Shown here: piece by piece, positions 1-9,164 of the stretch
Layout of the letters: the number at the start of each line of letters is the position of its first letter
How positions within the stretch are numbered: the stretch's first letter is position 1
Assembly (NCBI RefSeq): GCF_963664915.1
Contig: NZ_OY761810.1
Coordinates: 1,936,661 to 2,000,660, forward strand
From: an uncultured Caproiciproducens sp.
GTDB taxonomy: Bacteria > Bacillota > Clostridia > Oscillospirales > Acutalibacteraceae
DNA: 64,000 bases
Reading direction: 5' to 3'
Program-made: the position numbers and the translations under genes
Notes under the pieces: model-generated
Database searches by the model: none
What the model was told of the DNA's origin: nothing
What the model saw: only the letters and a program-made list of their open reading frames with translations

Positions 1-1059
1 CACCGTTATTTTTTCTTTGTTTGGCCTGTCGCAGAAGCCGGAAAGTGTATTCGTCAGCTTCCCGGTTATATAAATTGCATGTGAAAAACTTTCTGCGGCT
101 TTTTCTGTTTTGCCGTGGAAGTCGAGTGCATATGGTTCATCTTCATTGTATTGTGAAGAAAGCATACCGTTTAGAAGAACAGCCAAATCCTCATCGTTTT
201 CAATGCTTGCGGTATGAAACTGATTCTTTTTTTTATCAAACCATTCAATCCGGTGGCTGATTTGATTTTCGGAGAAAAAATGTGAAAGTGAGGCGGCTGT
301 TTCGATCAGTGCGTCGAGTACCGTCATATCCGGAGCAAGCAGTTCAACGAGTAAAAGCAACTCGCTGTTCGCCGGCAGGCTGAATTCTTTCACCATCAGT
401 TCATCGAGCTTGGAACTGAGCTTCCAATGAATGCTGCGCAGGCGGTCGCCGCTACGAAACGCCCGTACATCGAATATTTCAGATGGATCGTCGCCCGGTT
501 TGACTTTTGAATAAGAACTGTTTTCCATACCGGCGGCCGCAGTCAAGTCTATCTTTCCGTCGATCAGATGTATTTTGGGGGTTATAAAAATTTCTGCCTG
601 AGCGTTGGGCGTCAGTTTCAAGGTGAAAATCCCGAGAAAGTCATAATACCTGATTTGTGTCAGTTCCGCCGTTACCCGGCCGATGTGGCCCGACTGCATC
701 CGATATTCGACATTCTGTTCCGTATGGGCGCTGATCGGCAGAACCAGAATTTGATTTTGTTCTTCACCGCTCAACGAATTTTCACAGAAAAAGCGGATTT
801 GTGCCCGGGCAACCGGCAGGGCGGAAGCATTTTTCAGGACGATCAACAGAGAAAAATCCTCATTTTTATCAGCAAGGGAATTCTTTATTTGAAGTTCCAC
901 CGTCGTTTTGCGCACGGCGGGCAGCATAAACATCCATGAAATGAACGGCAGAAGCAGAACGAATATCAGCGTGAAAAACGACAGATATTCTTTAAAAAAG
1001 ATGAAGAATAAAATTGCCGCGGCAAGAGCGGCGCAGTAGGCGGCACGATAACGAAACAT
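1..1059 (-). CDS. DUF58 domain protein, C-terminus cut by window edge
   Basis: My translation from the ATG at 1059 stays open to base 1, giving 353 codons and no stop, so the 3' end lies outside the window. Two membrane helices lie in about residues 5-50. Near residues 203-215 is the DUF58 hallmark SGDRLRSIHWKLSSK. An AGAGGTG ribosome site precedes the start and overlaps the end of the moxR-type gene, so the two are translationally coupled. DUF58 proteins are membrane proteins, often with a von Willebrand-like fold, encoded next to MoxR ATPases; a transglutaminase-like gene commonly follows. The exact role is unknown; cell-envelope or complex-assembly work is inferred from the family. Confidence 0.85.
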   Translation of the reverse strand, partial: MFRYRAAYCAALAAAILFFIFFKEYLSFFTLIFVLLLPFISWMFMLPAVRKTTVELQIKNSLADKNEDFSLLIVLKNASALPVARAQIRFFCENSLSGEEQNQILVLPISAHTEQNVEYRMQSGHIGRVTAELTQIRYYDFLGIFTLKLTPNAQAEIFITPKIHLIDGKIDLTAAAGMENSSYSKVKPGDDPSEIFDVRAFRSGDRLRSIHWKLSSKLDELMVKEFSLPANSELLLLVELLAPDMTVLDALIETAASLSHFFSENQISHRIEWFDKKKNQFHTASIENDEDLAVLLNGMLSSQYNEDEPYALDFHGKTEKAAESFSHAIYITGKLTNTLSGFCDRPNKEKITV

Positions 1060-1068
1060 GGGGCACCT

Positions 1069-2007
1069 CTAGCGCTGCGCAATGGCGGGCGCGGGAACTT
1101 CCTTTAAAATCGTCTTCAGCAATCCGGCTGAGGTAACATTGCTTATCTTCGCTTGGGGGCTCAGTATAATCCGGTGTTCCACCACATCGAAAAAAACAGA
1201 TTGCACATCCTTCGGAACCACGTAATCCCTGCCGGAAAGATAGGCGTCCGCCTGTGCCATTTTCACAAGCGAGATAGAGCCGCGGGGACTTGCGCCCAGG
1301 CGGATCAGGCTGTTTTCACGTGTCGCTCCCACCAGCCGTGCAATATATGCATATAGATCATTGGATAAATATACTTTGTCCGTCTCATTCTGCATTGCAA
1401 TGATATCTTGCGCATCGGCAACTTTGCGGACCGATTCCAACGGATCATCACCCTGCTTGCGTTTTAAAATTTCGATCTCGTCATGCAGTTCTGGGTAGCC
1501 CATGGTCAGGCGTACCATAAAGCGGTCAAGCTGCGAATCCGGCAGCATCTGCGTGCCCACCGAACCGATGGGGTTTTGGGTTGCGATCACGATGTACGGT
1601 TTCGGAGTGGGGCGAGTGGTTCCGTCAACGGTAATGCTCCCTTCCTCCATGACCTCCAAAAGGGCGGACTGCGTTTTGCTGGACGTGCGGTTGATTTCGT
1701 CCGCGAGGAACAGGTTGCACAGCGCGGCGCCGGGCTTGTACTCCAACAAGCCGGTTGCCTTGTTGTAAATCGAAAAACCCGTTACGTCGGTCGGCATGAC
1801 ATCCGGTGTAAACTGAACACGTTTATAATCCAGAGACATCGCCTTGGAAAATGCGAGGGCCAATGTCGTTTTTCCAACACCGGGAATGTCTTCGAGCAGA
1901 ATATGCCCTTGTGCAAAGATGACCATCAGCACTTTTTTGATGATTACATCTTTCCCCACAACGGCCTTTTTCACCTCGTTGATGATTCGCACAGCTTTTT
2001 CCTGCAT
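1069..2007 (-). CDS. MoxR-family AAA+ ATPase
   Basis: 312 residues, the usual MoxR length. Walker A is EDIPGVGKTTLA (about residues 39-50), Walker B is LFLADEINR (about 100-108), and the sensor-1 segment is VIATQNPIG, so the AAA_3 ATPase looks complete. MoxR proteins act as cytoplasmic chaperone-like ATPases that help assemble or activate protein complexes, usually together with a DUF58 or VWA partner. Here the DUF58 gene follows after 9 bases, which supports a two-gene unit. The gene is divergent from the sirtuin gene across a 158-base gap. Function beyond the family level is inferred. Confidence 0.92.
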   Translation of the reverse strand: MQEKAVRIINEVKKAVVGKDVIIKKVLMVIFAQGHILLEDIPGVGKTTLALAFSKAMSLDYKRVQFTPDVMPTDVTGFSIYNKATGLLEYKPGAALCNLFLADEINRTSSKTQSALLEVMEEGSITVDGTTRPTPKPYIVIATQNPIGSVGTQMLPDSQLDRFMVRLTMGYPELHDEIEILKRKQGDDPLESVRKVADAQDIIAMQNETDKVYLSNDLYAYIARLVGATRENSLIRLGASPRGSISLVKMAQADAYLSGRDYVVPKDVQSVFFDVVEHRIILSPQAKISNVTSAGLLKTILKEVPAPAIAQR

Positions 2008-2165
2008 TACAAAGCCACCATCCCGTCTGTTTATTCTGTATTATTATAGTCGAAATAAATCACTTATGCAAATTTGAAACATTTTCCCTGTAGATGTATT
2101 TTTGCTCTTGAAAAATTGCCGAAGCGAGTGCAAAATAAAAGGAACGGAGAAATGGAGGCTGTGTT

Positions 2166-2885
2166 ATGGAACAAAATATTGAAAAACTGCAGCACATGAT
2201 TGACGAAAGCAAACGCATTGTGTTTTTTGGGGGAGCGGGGGTTTCGACTGAGAGCGGTATACCGGATTTTCGCAGTGTTGACGGACTTTACCATCAGCAA
2301 TACAAATACCCCCCTGAAACGATGCTCAGCCACAGTTTTTATGAAACGCATACGAAGGAGTTCTTTAATTTTTACCGTGCGAAGATGCTTTGTCTTACTG
2401 CAAAGCCGAACGCCGCGCACAAGAAGCTTGCCGAACTTGAGCAGGCGGGGAAGCTGACCGCGGTTGTAACGCAGAATATTGACGGGCTGCATCAGCTGGC
2501 CGGGAGCAAAACGGTTTATGAGCTGCACGGCTCCGTACACCGCAATTATTGTCAGCGGTGCCATAAACTATACGACGCGGAGTTCATCCTGCACAGTACG
2601 GGAATTCCGACCTGTACCTGCGGCGGCACAATCAAGCCCGATGTTGTTCTGTATGAGGAAGGGCTCAATCAGCGCACGCTGTACGGTGCGGTGGAAGCAA
2701 TTGAGCGGGCGGACATGCTGATTATCGGCGGTACCTCGCTTGCGGTTTATCCGGCGGCGAGTTTGATTGACTATTACAAAGGAGATCGGCTTGTTTTGAT
2801 TAACCGCACCAGCACGCCGCAGGACAGCAACGCCAATCTGCTGATACAGGGCAGTATCGGTGAAGTGTTTGATATGATAAAATAA
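2166..2885 (+). CDS. cobB: Sir2-family NAD-dependent protein deacylase
   Basis: 239 residues, complete. The NAD-binding signature GAGVSTESGIPDFRS is at residues 23-37, TQNIDGLH at 102-109 and the catalytic histidine at 121 (ELHGSVH). Four zinc-binding cysteines are present at 129, 132, 150 and 152. Sirtuins remove acetyl or other acyl groups from lysines of cytosolic proteins using NAD, giving nicotinamide and O-acyl-ADP-ribose. The start follows a GGAGG-type site (ATGGAGGCTGTGTT then ATG). It appears monocistronic and ends directly at a strong hairpin terminator. The cobB symbol is by family; the acyl preference cannot be read from the sequence. Confidence 0.93.
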   Translation: MEQNIEKLQHMIDESKRIVFFGGAGVSTESGIPDFRSVDGLYHQQYKYPPETMLSHSFYETHTKEFFNFYRAKMLCLTAKPNAAHKKLAELEQAGKLTAVVTQNIDGLHQLAGSKTVYELHGSVHRNYCQRCHKLYDAEFILHSTGIPTCTCGGTIKPDVVLYEEGLNQRTLYGAVEAIERADMLIIGGTSLAVYPAASLIDYYKGDRLVLINRTSTPQDSNANLLIQGSIGEVFDMIK

Positions 2886-2928
2886 AGTAAAAGAGGTGGG
2901 GACATTGTCCTCACCTCTTTTACTTTTT
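2886..2928. terminator. bidirectional terminator between cobB and DUF4358 gene
   Basis: A 17-base stem (2886-2902 with 2908-2924, one G-T wobble) has a 5-base loop and is followed by a T run. A-rich sequence on the other side makes it usable in both directions. It overlaps the last codons of the convergent lipoprotein gene. Confidence 0.9.
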
Positions 2929-3384
2929 GATTGCCGTATTATAAATTCCGTTCAGTTCCTCGTATTGGGGGGACACGATCATGCTGACATAATTTCCGTT
3001 TTGATTTACGCCGCATTTTTTCAGCACCGCGTATTCTTCCGGCAGATAATCCTTCATTTCGTTTTCTTTATTTTTGTATCTGGCGTCCAGCTTTTCCTTG
3101 ATCCGTTTGGCAGCGTCGGCGTCCTTACCCTCAAGAAAGATGATCTCATCCCCTTTTATGCCGGTTGAATCGACATAAGCGGCAAACTGCTTTACATCGG
3201 CGGAATCAATGCCGTAATTCGGCATCAGGTCCTCGGCGGCATAGTCCATCATTTCCTGATTGGTGATTTTTGCCTTCATTTCTGTCATGACCTTGGAAAG
3301 GTCGGCCTGTTTTGTTCCGCCGCCGCATGCGGCCAAGGAACAGAGCATTGTTACGGCGAGCAGCAAAGATAAAAGCTTTTTCAT
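2920..3384 (-). CDS. DUF4358 lipoprotein
   Basis: 154 residues. The N-terminus is a lipoprotein signal (LLSLLLAVTMLCSLAAC, lipid cysteine about residue 20). The body has the DUF4358 pattern with GDEIIFLEGKDADAAKRIKEKL, a short domain exported by many Clostridia with no known activity. It starts 12 bases after the SGNH hydrolase gene with a clear GGGAG site, so the two form an operon; they may act on the same envelope substrate (inference). It ends inside the shared terminator with cobB. Confidence 0.8.
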   Translation of the reverse strand: MKKLLSLLLAVTMLCSLAACGGGTKQADLSKVMTEMKAKITNQEMMDYAAEDLMPNYGIDSADVKQFAAYVDSTGIKGDEIIFLEGKDADAAKRIKEKLDARYKNKENEMKDYLPEEYAVLKKCGVNQNGNYVSMIVSPQYEELNGIYNTAIKK

Positions 3385-3396
3385 TGGTATTCTCCC

Positions 3397-4248
3397 TTAT
3401 TTTACAGTGTGCGTCAAAAGGTAATCAATCCATATCTGACAGGCCTTGTCGGTAAAATGGATTCCAAGATCGTTGGGGTCGCTGCAATATTCCGGCTTCA
3501 GGTTGCCTTCACTGTTGCGCATAACCGAAGCGACATCTATATAATAATATCCGTTCTGTTTGCAGAGATCGTTCAGTTTTGCATCGTAAGCCGCAAGATT
3601 CGGATTATTAAGGTTTGTCATCTGCTGTTCCTTAATAATAGGAGTGGCGGATTGCACAAATATTTTAGCACCGGGAGATTTCGCCTTGATTTTTGAGAGA
3701 AGCTTTGACATGTTATTGATGGAGCCATCAAGTCCATATACGGCAAGATCGTTGGCACCGAGCATGATGTATACTTTTTTTGCGCCCATTGCCGCAATAT
3801 TGTCTTCCAAAAGCGCCTTTTTCCCATTATAGGACGGATGAATCGAGGAACTGTCCAGCGGTTTCAGCGCGTTGCCGCTGCCCATGCTGCCGGCGGCCAA
3901 AAACTGCGCTTTGCCAAAAAATCCAGCCTCTGTTTTGCGCTTTGCCGTCACATAGTTTTTCAGCTTCAATGAAACTGAATCGCCGATAAAAACCGCGTCA
4001 TCAAGATAACTCGCGTCCGCCTTATCACTTTGTTCCACAACTGCGGTTGAATCCGGCTGCGAAGAAGACGCTGACTGTGAGGCGGGCCCTTCCGAGCTTG
4101 CCGCAGACGAAACTGCGCTTTGCACGGAAGAACTTGCCGATTGAGTACTCGAAGTATCTTTTTTGTTTCCGTTGCAGCCGCTTAAAATCAATAGACCGAC
4201 AATCAATATTGTAAGTCCTGTTTTTCCATATCTTTTATTATTATTCAT
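3397..4248 (-). CDS. SGNH/GDSL-type hydrolase lipoprotein
   Basis: 283 residues. A lipoprotein signal (ILIVGLLILSGC) is followed by a long Ser/Ala/Gln linker (about residues 30-75) that spaces the enzyme from the membrane. The catalytic blocks are readable: FIGDSVS (nucleophile serine), MLGANDLA (Asn block) and DPNDLGIHFT (Asp and His). These enzymes hydrolyse ester bonds, often acyl or acetyl groups on glycans; the substrate here is unknown. It is the first gene of a pair with the DUF4358 lipoprotein. Confidence 0.87.
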   Translation of the reverse strand: MNNNKRYGKTGLTILIVGLLILSGCNGNKKDTSSTQSASSSVQSAVSSAASSEGPASQSASSSQPDSTAVVEQSDKADASYLDDAVFIGDSVSLKLKNYVTAKRKTEAGFFGKAQFLAAGSMGSGNALKPLDSSSIHPSYNGKKALLEDNIAAMGAKKVYIMLGANDLAVYGLDGSINNMSKLLSKIKAKSPGAKIFVQSATPIIKEQQMTNLNNPNLAAYDAKLNDLCKQNGYYYIDVASVMRNSEGNLKPEYCSDPNDLGIHFTDKACQIWIDYLLTHTVK

Positions 4249-4396
4249 CTTTACACCTTCTAATCATACAATTTAAATCATGAAAACAGTATAACATATG
4301 TGTGCGCTTATCACAACATTTGTTACAAATTATGACAAGAATGGAGGAAGATTTCCCAGAAAAAAATCGTTCCTATGTAAATTGGTATTTGGGTAT

Positions 4397-4433
4397 AAAA
4401 AATGAGCGGAACCGGTTGGAACCACTCATTTTT
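4397..4433 (-). terminator. terminator after the DUF1540 gene
   Basis: A 12-base stem (AAAAATGAG...CTCATTTTT with one mismatch) and T run lie just downstream of the minus-strand DUF1540 gene. Confidence 0.75.
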
Positions 4434-4457
4434 GTGTGTTAAATTCACTGAGTTGCT

Positions 4458-4781
4458 TTATCTGCTCTGAAAGCTTGCACATTCGGTCGCTGACTGTGTG
4501 TGCGGACTGTTTTCTCCGGATTTGACGCTGATTTCATTCGCACTGCACCGTTCATTTGTATTAAACGTGCAGTTTTCTGCTTCACAGTAAACATCCAGAG
4601 ACGTATTCGGGAGAGAACAGCCAACTGAGTTCTGCGCACCGTCCGTCGCATCTAAAAAAGATGAACAACAGGTTTGTTCGCTGCCCAGTGCCTGACGTCC
4701 GCTGACTTGAATCTCCGGCCTGCAGCAAAAGTTATCTCTGTTGTTTGAACAGCTCATTACATCACAATGTAAATTGGTCAT
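4458..4781 (-). CDS. DUF1540 protein with two Cys-rich repeats
   Basis: 107 residues from the ATG at 4781. A GTG nine bases upstream sits inside the AGAGGTG ribosome site, so the ATG six bases after the site is preferred. Two copies of the DUF1540 pattern are visible: HCDVMSCSNNRDNFCCRPEI with a later TCCSSF, and YCEAENCTFNTNERCSANEI with a later ECASF. The spaced cysteines suggest metal binding. DUF1540 proteins are small, common in spore-formers and of unknown function. It is flanked by its own terminator and looks monocistronic. Confidence 0.85.
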   Translation of the reverse strand: MTNLHCDVMSCSNNRDNFCCRPEIQVSGRQALGSEQTCCSSFLDATDGAQNSVGCSLPNTSLDVYCEAENCTFNTNERCSANEISVKSGENSPHTQSATECASFQSR

Positions 4782-4839
4782 GGTCGACACCTCTTTATTA
4801 AAAATTACTTTTCAATATTGTGTGCCGGCCTCATGCCTT

Positions 4840-5478
4840 TTATTCAAAACTGCGGCTCATATGTTTTTTGATGGGGTAACAGATTGCATAAGCCGCGGCT
4901 CCGCCGATTACCGCTTCCGGAATACCGCTTGTCAAGATGGTAAGTCCAATCAGCCCAAGCAGCAGATTAAAACTGGTTTTGATGGCGTCCGCATAGCTCT
5001 GTCCAAAGAAAACATAGATTCCGCCAAGCACCAGAAGGGTATTGGTCAAACTGCCCAGTGCACCGCTAAGGCCATATGCAAATATATTTTTCCATTTCAG
5101 TTTTGTAAACAGGCTGAAACTCAGGCCGGTAACCACGCCGACCAAGATTCTGGGTACAAAACAGATGGCAAGGCTCCAGTAATTCCGCGTTATGGGGCCG
5201 GCCGAATAAAAAGGAGTGAAAATGAATGCCAGCGGACTTGGCGGAACGAAAGTCCAGACGCAAAAACTGAACAGCCCGGTAAAAAAACCCATGGCTGCCC
5301 CGGCGTTGGTGCCTAAAATGATTGCGGTTATAATAACCGGAACCATACCGAGTGTTGCGACGATTGGACCAAAGGCCGGCAATGAACCAAGGGGAGTGAA
5401 GCATACGATTGCTTCTATTGCAAGCAGCATCGAAAACTGTGCCAGAAAAAGGGTCTCTTTGTTGATCGTTGCTTTCAT
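4840..5478 (-). CDS. ECF transporter S component
   Basis: 212 residues from ATG 5478, which has AAGGAGA seven bases upstream; an earlier in-frame ATG lies only one base from that site. Six hydrophobic segments and the N-terminal region FTPLGSLPAFGPIVATLGMV fit the substrate-binding S component of an energy-coupling-factor vitamin importer. Such proteins bind a vitamin in the membrane and use a shared EcfA/A'/T module encoded elsewhere. No ligand can be assigned and no riboswitch was recognised in the short upstream region. Confidence 0.82.
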   Translation of the reverse strand: MKATINKETLFLAQFSMLLAIEAIVCFTPLGSLPAFGPIVATLGMVPVIITAIILGTNAGAAMGFFTGLFSFCVWTFVPPSPLAFIFTPFYSAGPITRNYWSLAICFVPRILVGVVTGLSFSLFTKLKWKNIFAYGLSGALGSLTNTLLVLGGIYVFFGQSYADAIKTSFNLLLGLIGLTILTSGIPEAVIGGAAAYAICYPIKKHMSRSFE

Positions 5479-5592
5479 GAACATTCTCCTTGTTAATATA
5501 TTATCAAACAAGATGTTTCATTAAATATATAGCATAATTCTTCCACTATATTTCTATTCAGCAATTAATTTACAAGAAATCCATAAATAATC

Positions 5593-6975
5593 TTAAAGTT
5601 CGATTTCAACGTCATCTTTGGATTCCACAACGCTCTTGTTTTTCCATCTTCCAATTTTATAGGAGGTAAAGGAAATAACGGCGCCAAGAAACCAGCCGAC
5701 GGCATAGGACAGATAAATGTAATCTTTTCCCCAATACTGCGCAATCAGGTATGCAACCGGCACTCTCGCGAACCACAGGGAAACAAAGGTCGAGATCATA
5801 GGAATCATCATTTCGCCTGCGCCCCGGAGCACGGCGTTCAGAGTAAATAAAAAGGCTAAAATGGCGTAAAACGGCAGCACGCAGTGCAAATAAGCCACTC
5901 CGGCGTTAATAACCTCGGGATTTTGGTTGAACATGTGCATAAATAGAGCGCTCAGCGGATAAATAACGGCACTGATCACAATACTGGACCCGATTGAAAG
6001 GATAAGCCCCGCTTTCGCACCGGATTTCACACGCTCTATTTGGGAAGCACCCACGTTTTGCCCGACATAGGTGGTAACCGCGGCGGCAAAACTTTGTATG
6101 GGCATAAACGCAAAGGTGTCTATTTTATTTGCACCGTTAAAACCGGCCATATAGGCGGAACCATAAGAATTTACTAAAGCCTGCATCACCATGATGCCAA
6201 TAGAAAACAAAGCCTGCTGTATCCCCGAGGGAATACCAAGCTTAAGCGCTTTTTTAAAAAGCTGGCCGTTAAACTTAAATTTAAATACCTGAATGTGAAT
6301 AAATGCGAAATGTCTGTTAATAAACCGAATTCCAAATACCCAAGAACAGAACTGCGCGATAATAGTGGCGAATGCCACGCCAAATACGCCCCAACCAAAG
6401 ACGACGGTGAAAAGGAGGTCGAGAACAATGTTAATAATGGTCGCAATGAGCAAAAATAAAAGAGAGGTTCGGCTGTCCCCGAGCCCCTGCAGAATACCTG
6501 AATTAATATTAAAGCCGAGGTTCCCTATTACGCCGACGAACACAACAACCAGATAAAGTTTTGCCATACCGAGCGTGCCGTCGTCCGGTACTTTCATCAG
6601 CCGCAAAAGGGGTTCGCCTAAAAAAACACCCGCTATGGTCAGCGGAACGGTTCCAATCATCATAGCGGAATAAATTGTATTAATGGTATTTTCGACATTC
6701 TCAATATCTTTGGCTCCGTAAAACTGAGAAATCATGATCGTTGCGCCGATTCCAATTCCCATGAACAGGGAACTCATCATGAAAATAATTGGAAAACCGG
6801 TACCGACAGCTGCCAGTGCTTTTTCTCCTACAAAATTACCTACGACGATGCTGTCGACCATGTTGTAAAGCTGCTGGAACACATTGCCGATCAGCAGCGG
6901 GATTGAAAACACAAAAATCAGTTCATATGGATTTCCCAAAGTCATATTCGTAACGCCGGCCAGGGATTTTTTCAC
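5593..6975 (-). CDS. MATE family efflux transporter
   Basis: 460 residues with about 12 membrane segments in two related halves. The opening region FSIPLLIGNVFQQLYNMVDS and FVGEKALAAVGTGFPI is typical of NorM/DinF-like multidrug and toxic compound exporters driven by a sodium or proton gradient. The start follows AAGGAGAATCATCC on the minus strand. It looks monocistronic. Substrate unknown. A second MATE gene lies at 37042-38388, but the two are only distant family members. Confidence 0.92.
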   Translation of the reverse strand: MKKSLAGVTNMTLGNPYELIFVFSIPLLIGNVFQQLYNMVDSIVVGNFVGEKALAAVGTGFPIIFMMSSLFMGIGIGATIMISQFYGAKDIENVENTINTIYSAMMIGTVPLTIAGVFLGEPLLRLMKVPDDGTLGMAKLYLVVVFVGVIGNLGFNINSGILQGLGDSRTSLLFLLIATIINIVLDLLFTVVFGWGVFGVAFATIIAQFCSWVFGIRFINRHFAFIHIQVFKFKFNGQLFKKALKLGIPSGIQQALFSIGIMVMQALVNSYGSAYMAGFNGANKIDTFAFMPIQSFAAAVTTYVGQNVGASQIERVKSGAKAGLILSIGSSIVISAVIYPLSALFMHMFNQNPEVINAGVAYLHCVLPFYAILAFLFTLNAVLRGAGEMMIPMISTFVSLWFARVPVAYLIAQYWGKDYIYLSYAVGWFLGAVISFTSYKIGRWKNKSVVESKDDVEIEL

Positions 6976-7268
6976 AGGATGATTCTCCTTTTTTGTAATC
7001 TTCTTAAATTTAAACTTCTTACATCTGACTGTAAATTTACTTTATTTTACCATAAAATAAATCATAATAAAAGATAAATCATTCAGTTCGCAAAATACGA
7101 TAAGATCCCTTGGCTTTAGCTTATAAACTTATAGTGGAATCTTTATGCAAAGCATTCTTAACTTGACTTTACGGAAAAAACAGGTACAATTTGTATTAAT
7201 TTATAGATTGACACGACACCGATAATTGTGCAAATATACTTTACAGTACAGGATGAGGCGAATGTATC

Positions 7269-7628
7269 ATGCTGACAAAAAGGCAACTGATCGATTATTG
7301 TCTGACATTTCCCCGCGCGTATGAAGACTATCCGTTTGACGAGGACTCCGGGTCGGCGGACGCGTGGGCTGTTATGCGCCATCGGGTAAACCAAAAGAGT
7401 TTTGCCTTTATTTTTGAACGCGGCGGACATTTAAATATTAACCTGAAATGTGATCCGATGTACGCGGATCTGCTGCGCGGCGTTTACCCCGGTGTAATTC
7501 CTGCATACCATATGAACAAGGTGCACTGGAATACCGTAATCATTGACGGCGCTATTCCCGATGGGGAAGTTTTTTCATGGATAGGCCAAAGTTACGGCCT
7601 TATAAAGCCCAAAAGCAAAAAAATATAA
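7269..7628 (+). CDS. MmcQ/YjbR family protein
   Basis: 119 residues, the usual length for this family. Landmarks are FPRAYEDYPFDED near the N-terminus, FAFIFERGGHLNINLKCDP in the middle and the closing MNKVHWNTVIIDG with SWIGQSYGLI. The fold is a CyaY-like alpha/beta sandwich described as DNA-binding, but the cellular role is unknown. A TTGACT-16-TACAAT promoter-like pair lies about 90 bases upstream. Only seven bases separate its stop from the -35 box of the T-box promoter, with no terminator seen between. Confidence 0.85.
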   Translation: MLTKRQLIDYCLTFPRAYEDYPFDEDSGSADAWAVMRHRVNQKSFAFIFERGGHLNINLKCDPMYADLLRGVYPGVIPAYHMNKVHWNTVIIDGAIPDGEVFSWIGQSYGLIKPKSKKI

Positions 7629-7635
7629 ATACTGC

Positions 7636-7664
7636 TTGACAATTTCCTCTTTTTTGCATATAAT
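7636..7664 (+). promoter_or_regulatory. sigma-A promoter of the T-box leader
   Basis: TTGACA at 7636-7641 and TATAAT at 7659-7664, separated by 17 bases, a consensus match. Transcription would start near 7671, just before the leader RNA. Confidence 0.9.
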
Positions 7665-7670
7665 AGCTGA

Positions 7671-7979
7671 CAAAGAGAATAAAAACCACAAACCGATGAT
7701 TAAGAGTAGTAAGCAGGTATATCGCTCATATAGAGAGCCGCAGATGGTGAAATTGCGGTGGAGTGAGGCAGGCTGAATGGACTTATGAGGGCAAAATGAA
7801 AAGCGGAGCGCTTAGCTCTGCCCAGTAGCTTTTGACGGGAACTTCACCCGTTACTAAGGAAGCGTACATAACATAAAGGTGTATGGAATAAGAGGACGAT
7901 TTTTCGTCAATTTGGGTGGTACCACAGGAGTTAACGCTCTTGTCCCTGTTTTCAGGGGCAAGGGCTTTTTGTTTTTTTT
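7671..7979 (+). ncRNA. T-box riboswitch, UGG (tryptophan) specifier
   Basis: The leader has the standard T-box parts in order: AGTAGTAAGCAGG at the 5' side, the conserved AGAGAGCCGC block, a specifier loop reading CTGAA-TGG-A with the TGG at 7778-7780, the T-box sequence GGGTGGTACCACAGG (7914-7928), and a terminator hairpin (7936-7965) followed by a long T run. Uncharged tRNA would bind the specifier and the T-box and block the terminator. The specifier reads UGG, so the effector should be uncharged tRNA-Trp, which fits the TrpXYZ-type transporter downstream. Specifier assignment is by position relative to the GAA element and was not folded computationally. Confidence 0.92.
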
Positions 7980-8099
7980 CAAAATTATTTCGGGTTAAGG
8001 AGTGACGAGGATGACGAAGTACGGACAGCGATGGCGAGGCTGCCATTTTCACAAACCAAATCAAAATCAAAACAACTTAACTTTTAGGAGGAAATGACA

Positions 8100-9143
8100 A
8101 TGAAAAACACAATTAAAAAAATAATGGCGGGTATTCTGGCGGTTACGCTCGCAGCTTCCTTTACAGCATGTTCTTCCGGTACAGCCGCAAGCTCAGCGGC
8201 AGGCACGGCAGCTTCGGCGGCACAGAGCCAGACCGCGGCGAAAAATTTTAAGATTGGTGTCATCCAGTACGCCACACATCCTTCACTTGACAATTGCTTC
8301 AACGGATTTAAAGCGGGCCTTGAAGAAGCCGGTTATCAAGACGGAGATAATATTACCATTGATTTTCAAAATGCACAGGGCGACAATGCAAACGGTGATC
8401 TGATCGCTAAAAATATGGTTTCAAAAAAATATGACATGATAATGGGTATCGCCACTCCGGCGGCCATGTCTGCCTACAGCGCGGCGAAGAGCACCGATAT
8501 CCCTGTTGTGTTCACTGCTGTTTCCGATGCGGTCGCCGCCGGAATCGTTAAGTCCAACGACAAGCCGGGCGTTAACTGCACCGGCTCGTCCGATGTGCTT
8601 CCGCTTGAGCAGCAAATGAAAATGATCCGCGCTTTTCTGCCGGATGCCAAGAAAATCGGCATCCTCTATACCACCAGCGAACCGAATTCCGTTTCTCAGC
8701 TTGTGCAGTTTAAAGAGCTCGCGCCAAAATACAATTTTGAAATTGTCGATGTCGGTGTGACCAACGCCTCCGAAGTCGCCGCCGCTGCAGCGACCGCTGT
8801 TTCAAAGGGTGTTGACTGCATTAATAATTTTACCGATAATAATGTTGTCGATAACCTTTCCACGGTTCTTCAGGCGGCGAGCAAAGCGAAGATCCCGGTT
8901 TTTGGTTCGGAAGAGGAGCAGGTGAAAAATGGCTGCCTCGCCTCACAAAGCATTGATTATGTTGCTCTCGGAAAGGAAACCGGAAAAATGGCGGCTAAAA
9001 TACTGAAGGGGGCAGCCAAGGCTTCCGAAACGCCGGTATTTATGGTGAAGGACTGTACACCAGTATATAACAAAGAAGTCATGGCTAAGCTTGGCCTGAC
9101 CTTGCCGTCGGAATATTCCGGTGCCGCCGCGGTAACAAAATAA
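8100..9143 (+). CDS. trpX: tryptophan ABC transporter substrate-binding lipoprotein (TrpX-like)
   Basis: 347 residues from ATG 8100, eight bases after AGGAGG; the ATG at 8094 is too close to that site. A lipobox (ASFTAC, Cys about 24) is followed by an Ala/Ser linker and the ABC_sub_bind domain: FKIGVIQYATHPSLDNCFNG, IGIATPAAMSAY and IGILYTTSEPNS. It captures the ligand outside the membrane and delivers it to the TrpY permease. Tryptophan is inferred from the family and from the UGG T-box upstream. It leads a three-gene operon and has a paralogue at 52803-53837. Confidence 0.9.
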   Translation: MKNTIKKIMAGILAVTLAASFTACSSGTAASSAAGTAASAAQSQTAAKNFKIGVIQYATHPSLDNCFNGFKAGLEEAGYQDGDNITIDFQNAQGDNANGDLIAKNMVSKKYDMIMGIATPAAMSAYSAAKSTDIPVVFTAVSDAVAAGIVKSNDKPGVNCTGSSDVLPLEQQMKMIRAFLPDAKKIGILYTTSEPNSVSQLVQFKELAPKYNFEIVDVGVTNASEVAAAAATAVSKGVDCINNFTDNNVVDNLSTVLQAASKAKIPVFGSEEEQVKNGCLASQSIDYVALGKETGKMAAKILKGAAKASETPVFMVKDCTPVYNKEVMAKLGLTLPSEYSGAAAVTK

Positions 9144-9164
9144 CAGAAAGCTGGTAGATTCCGG

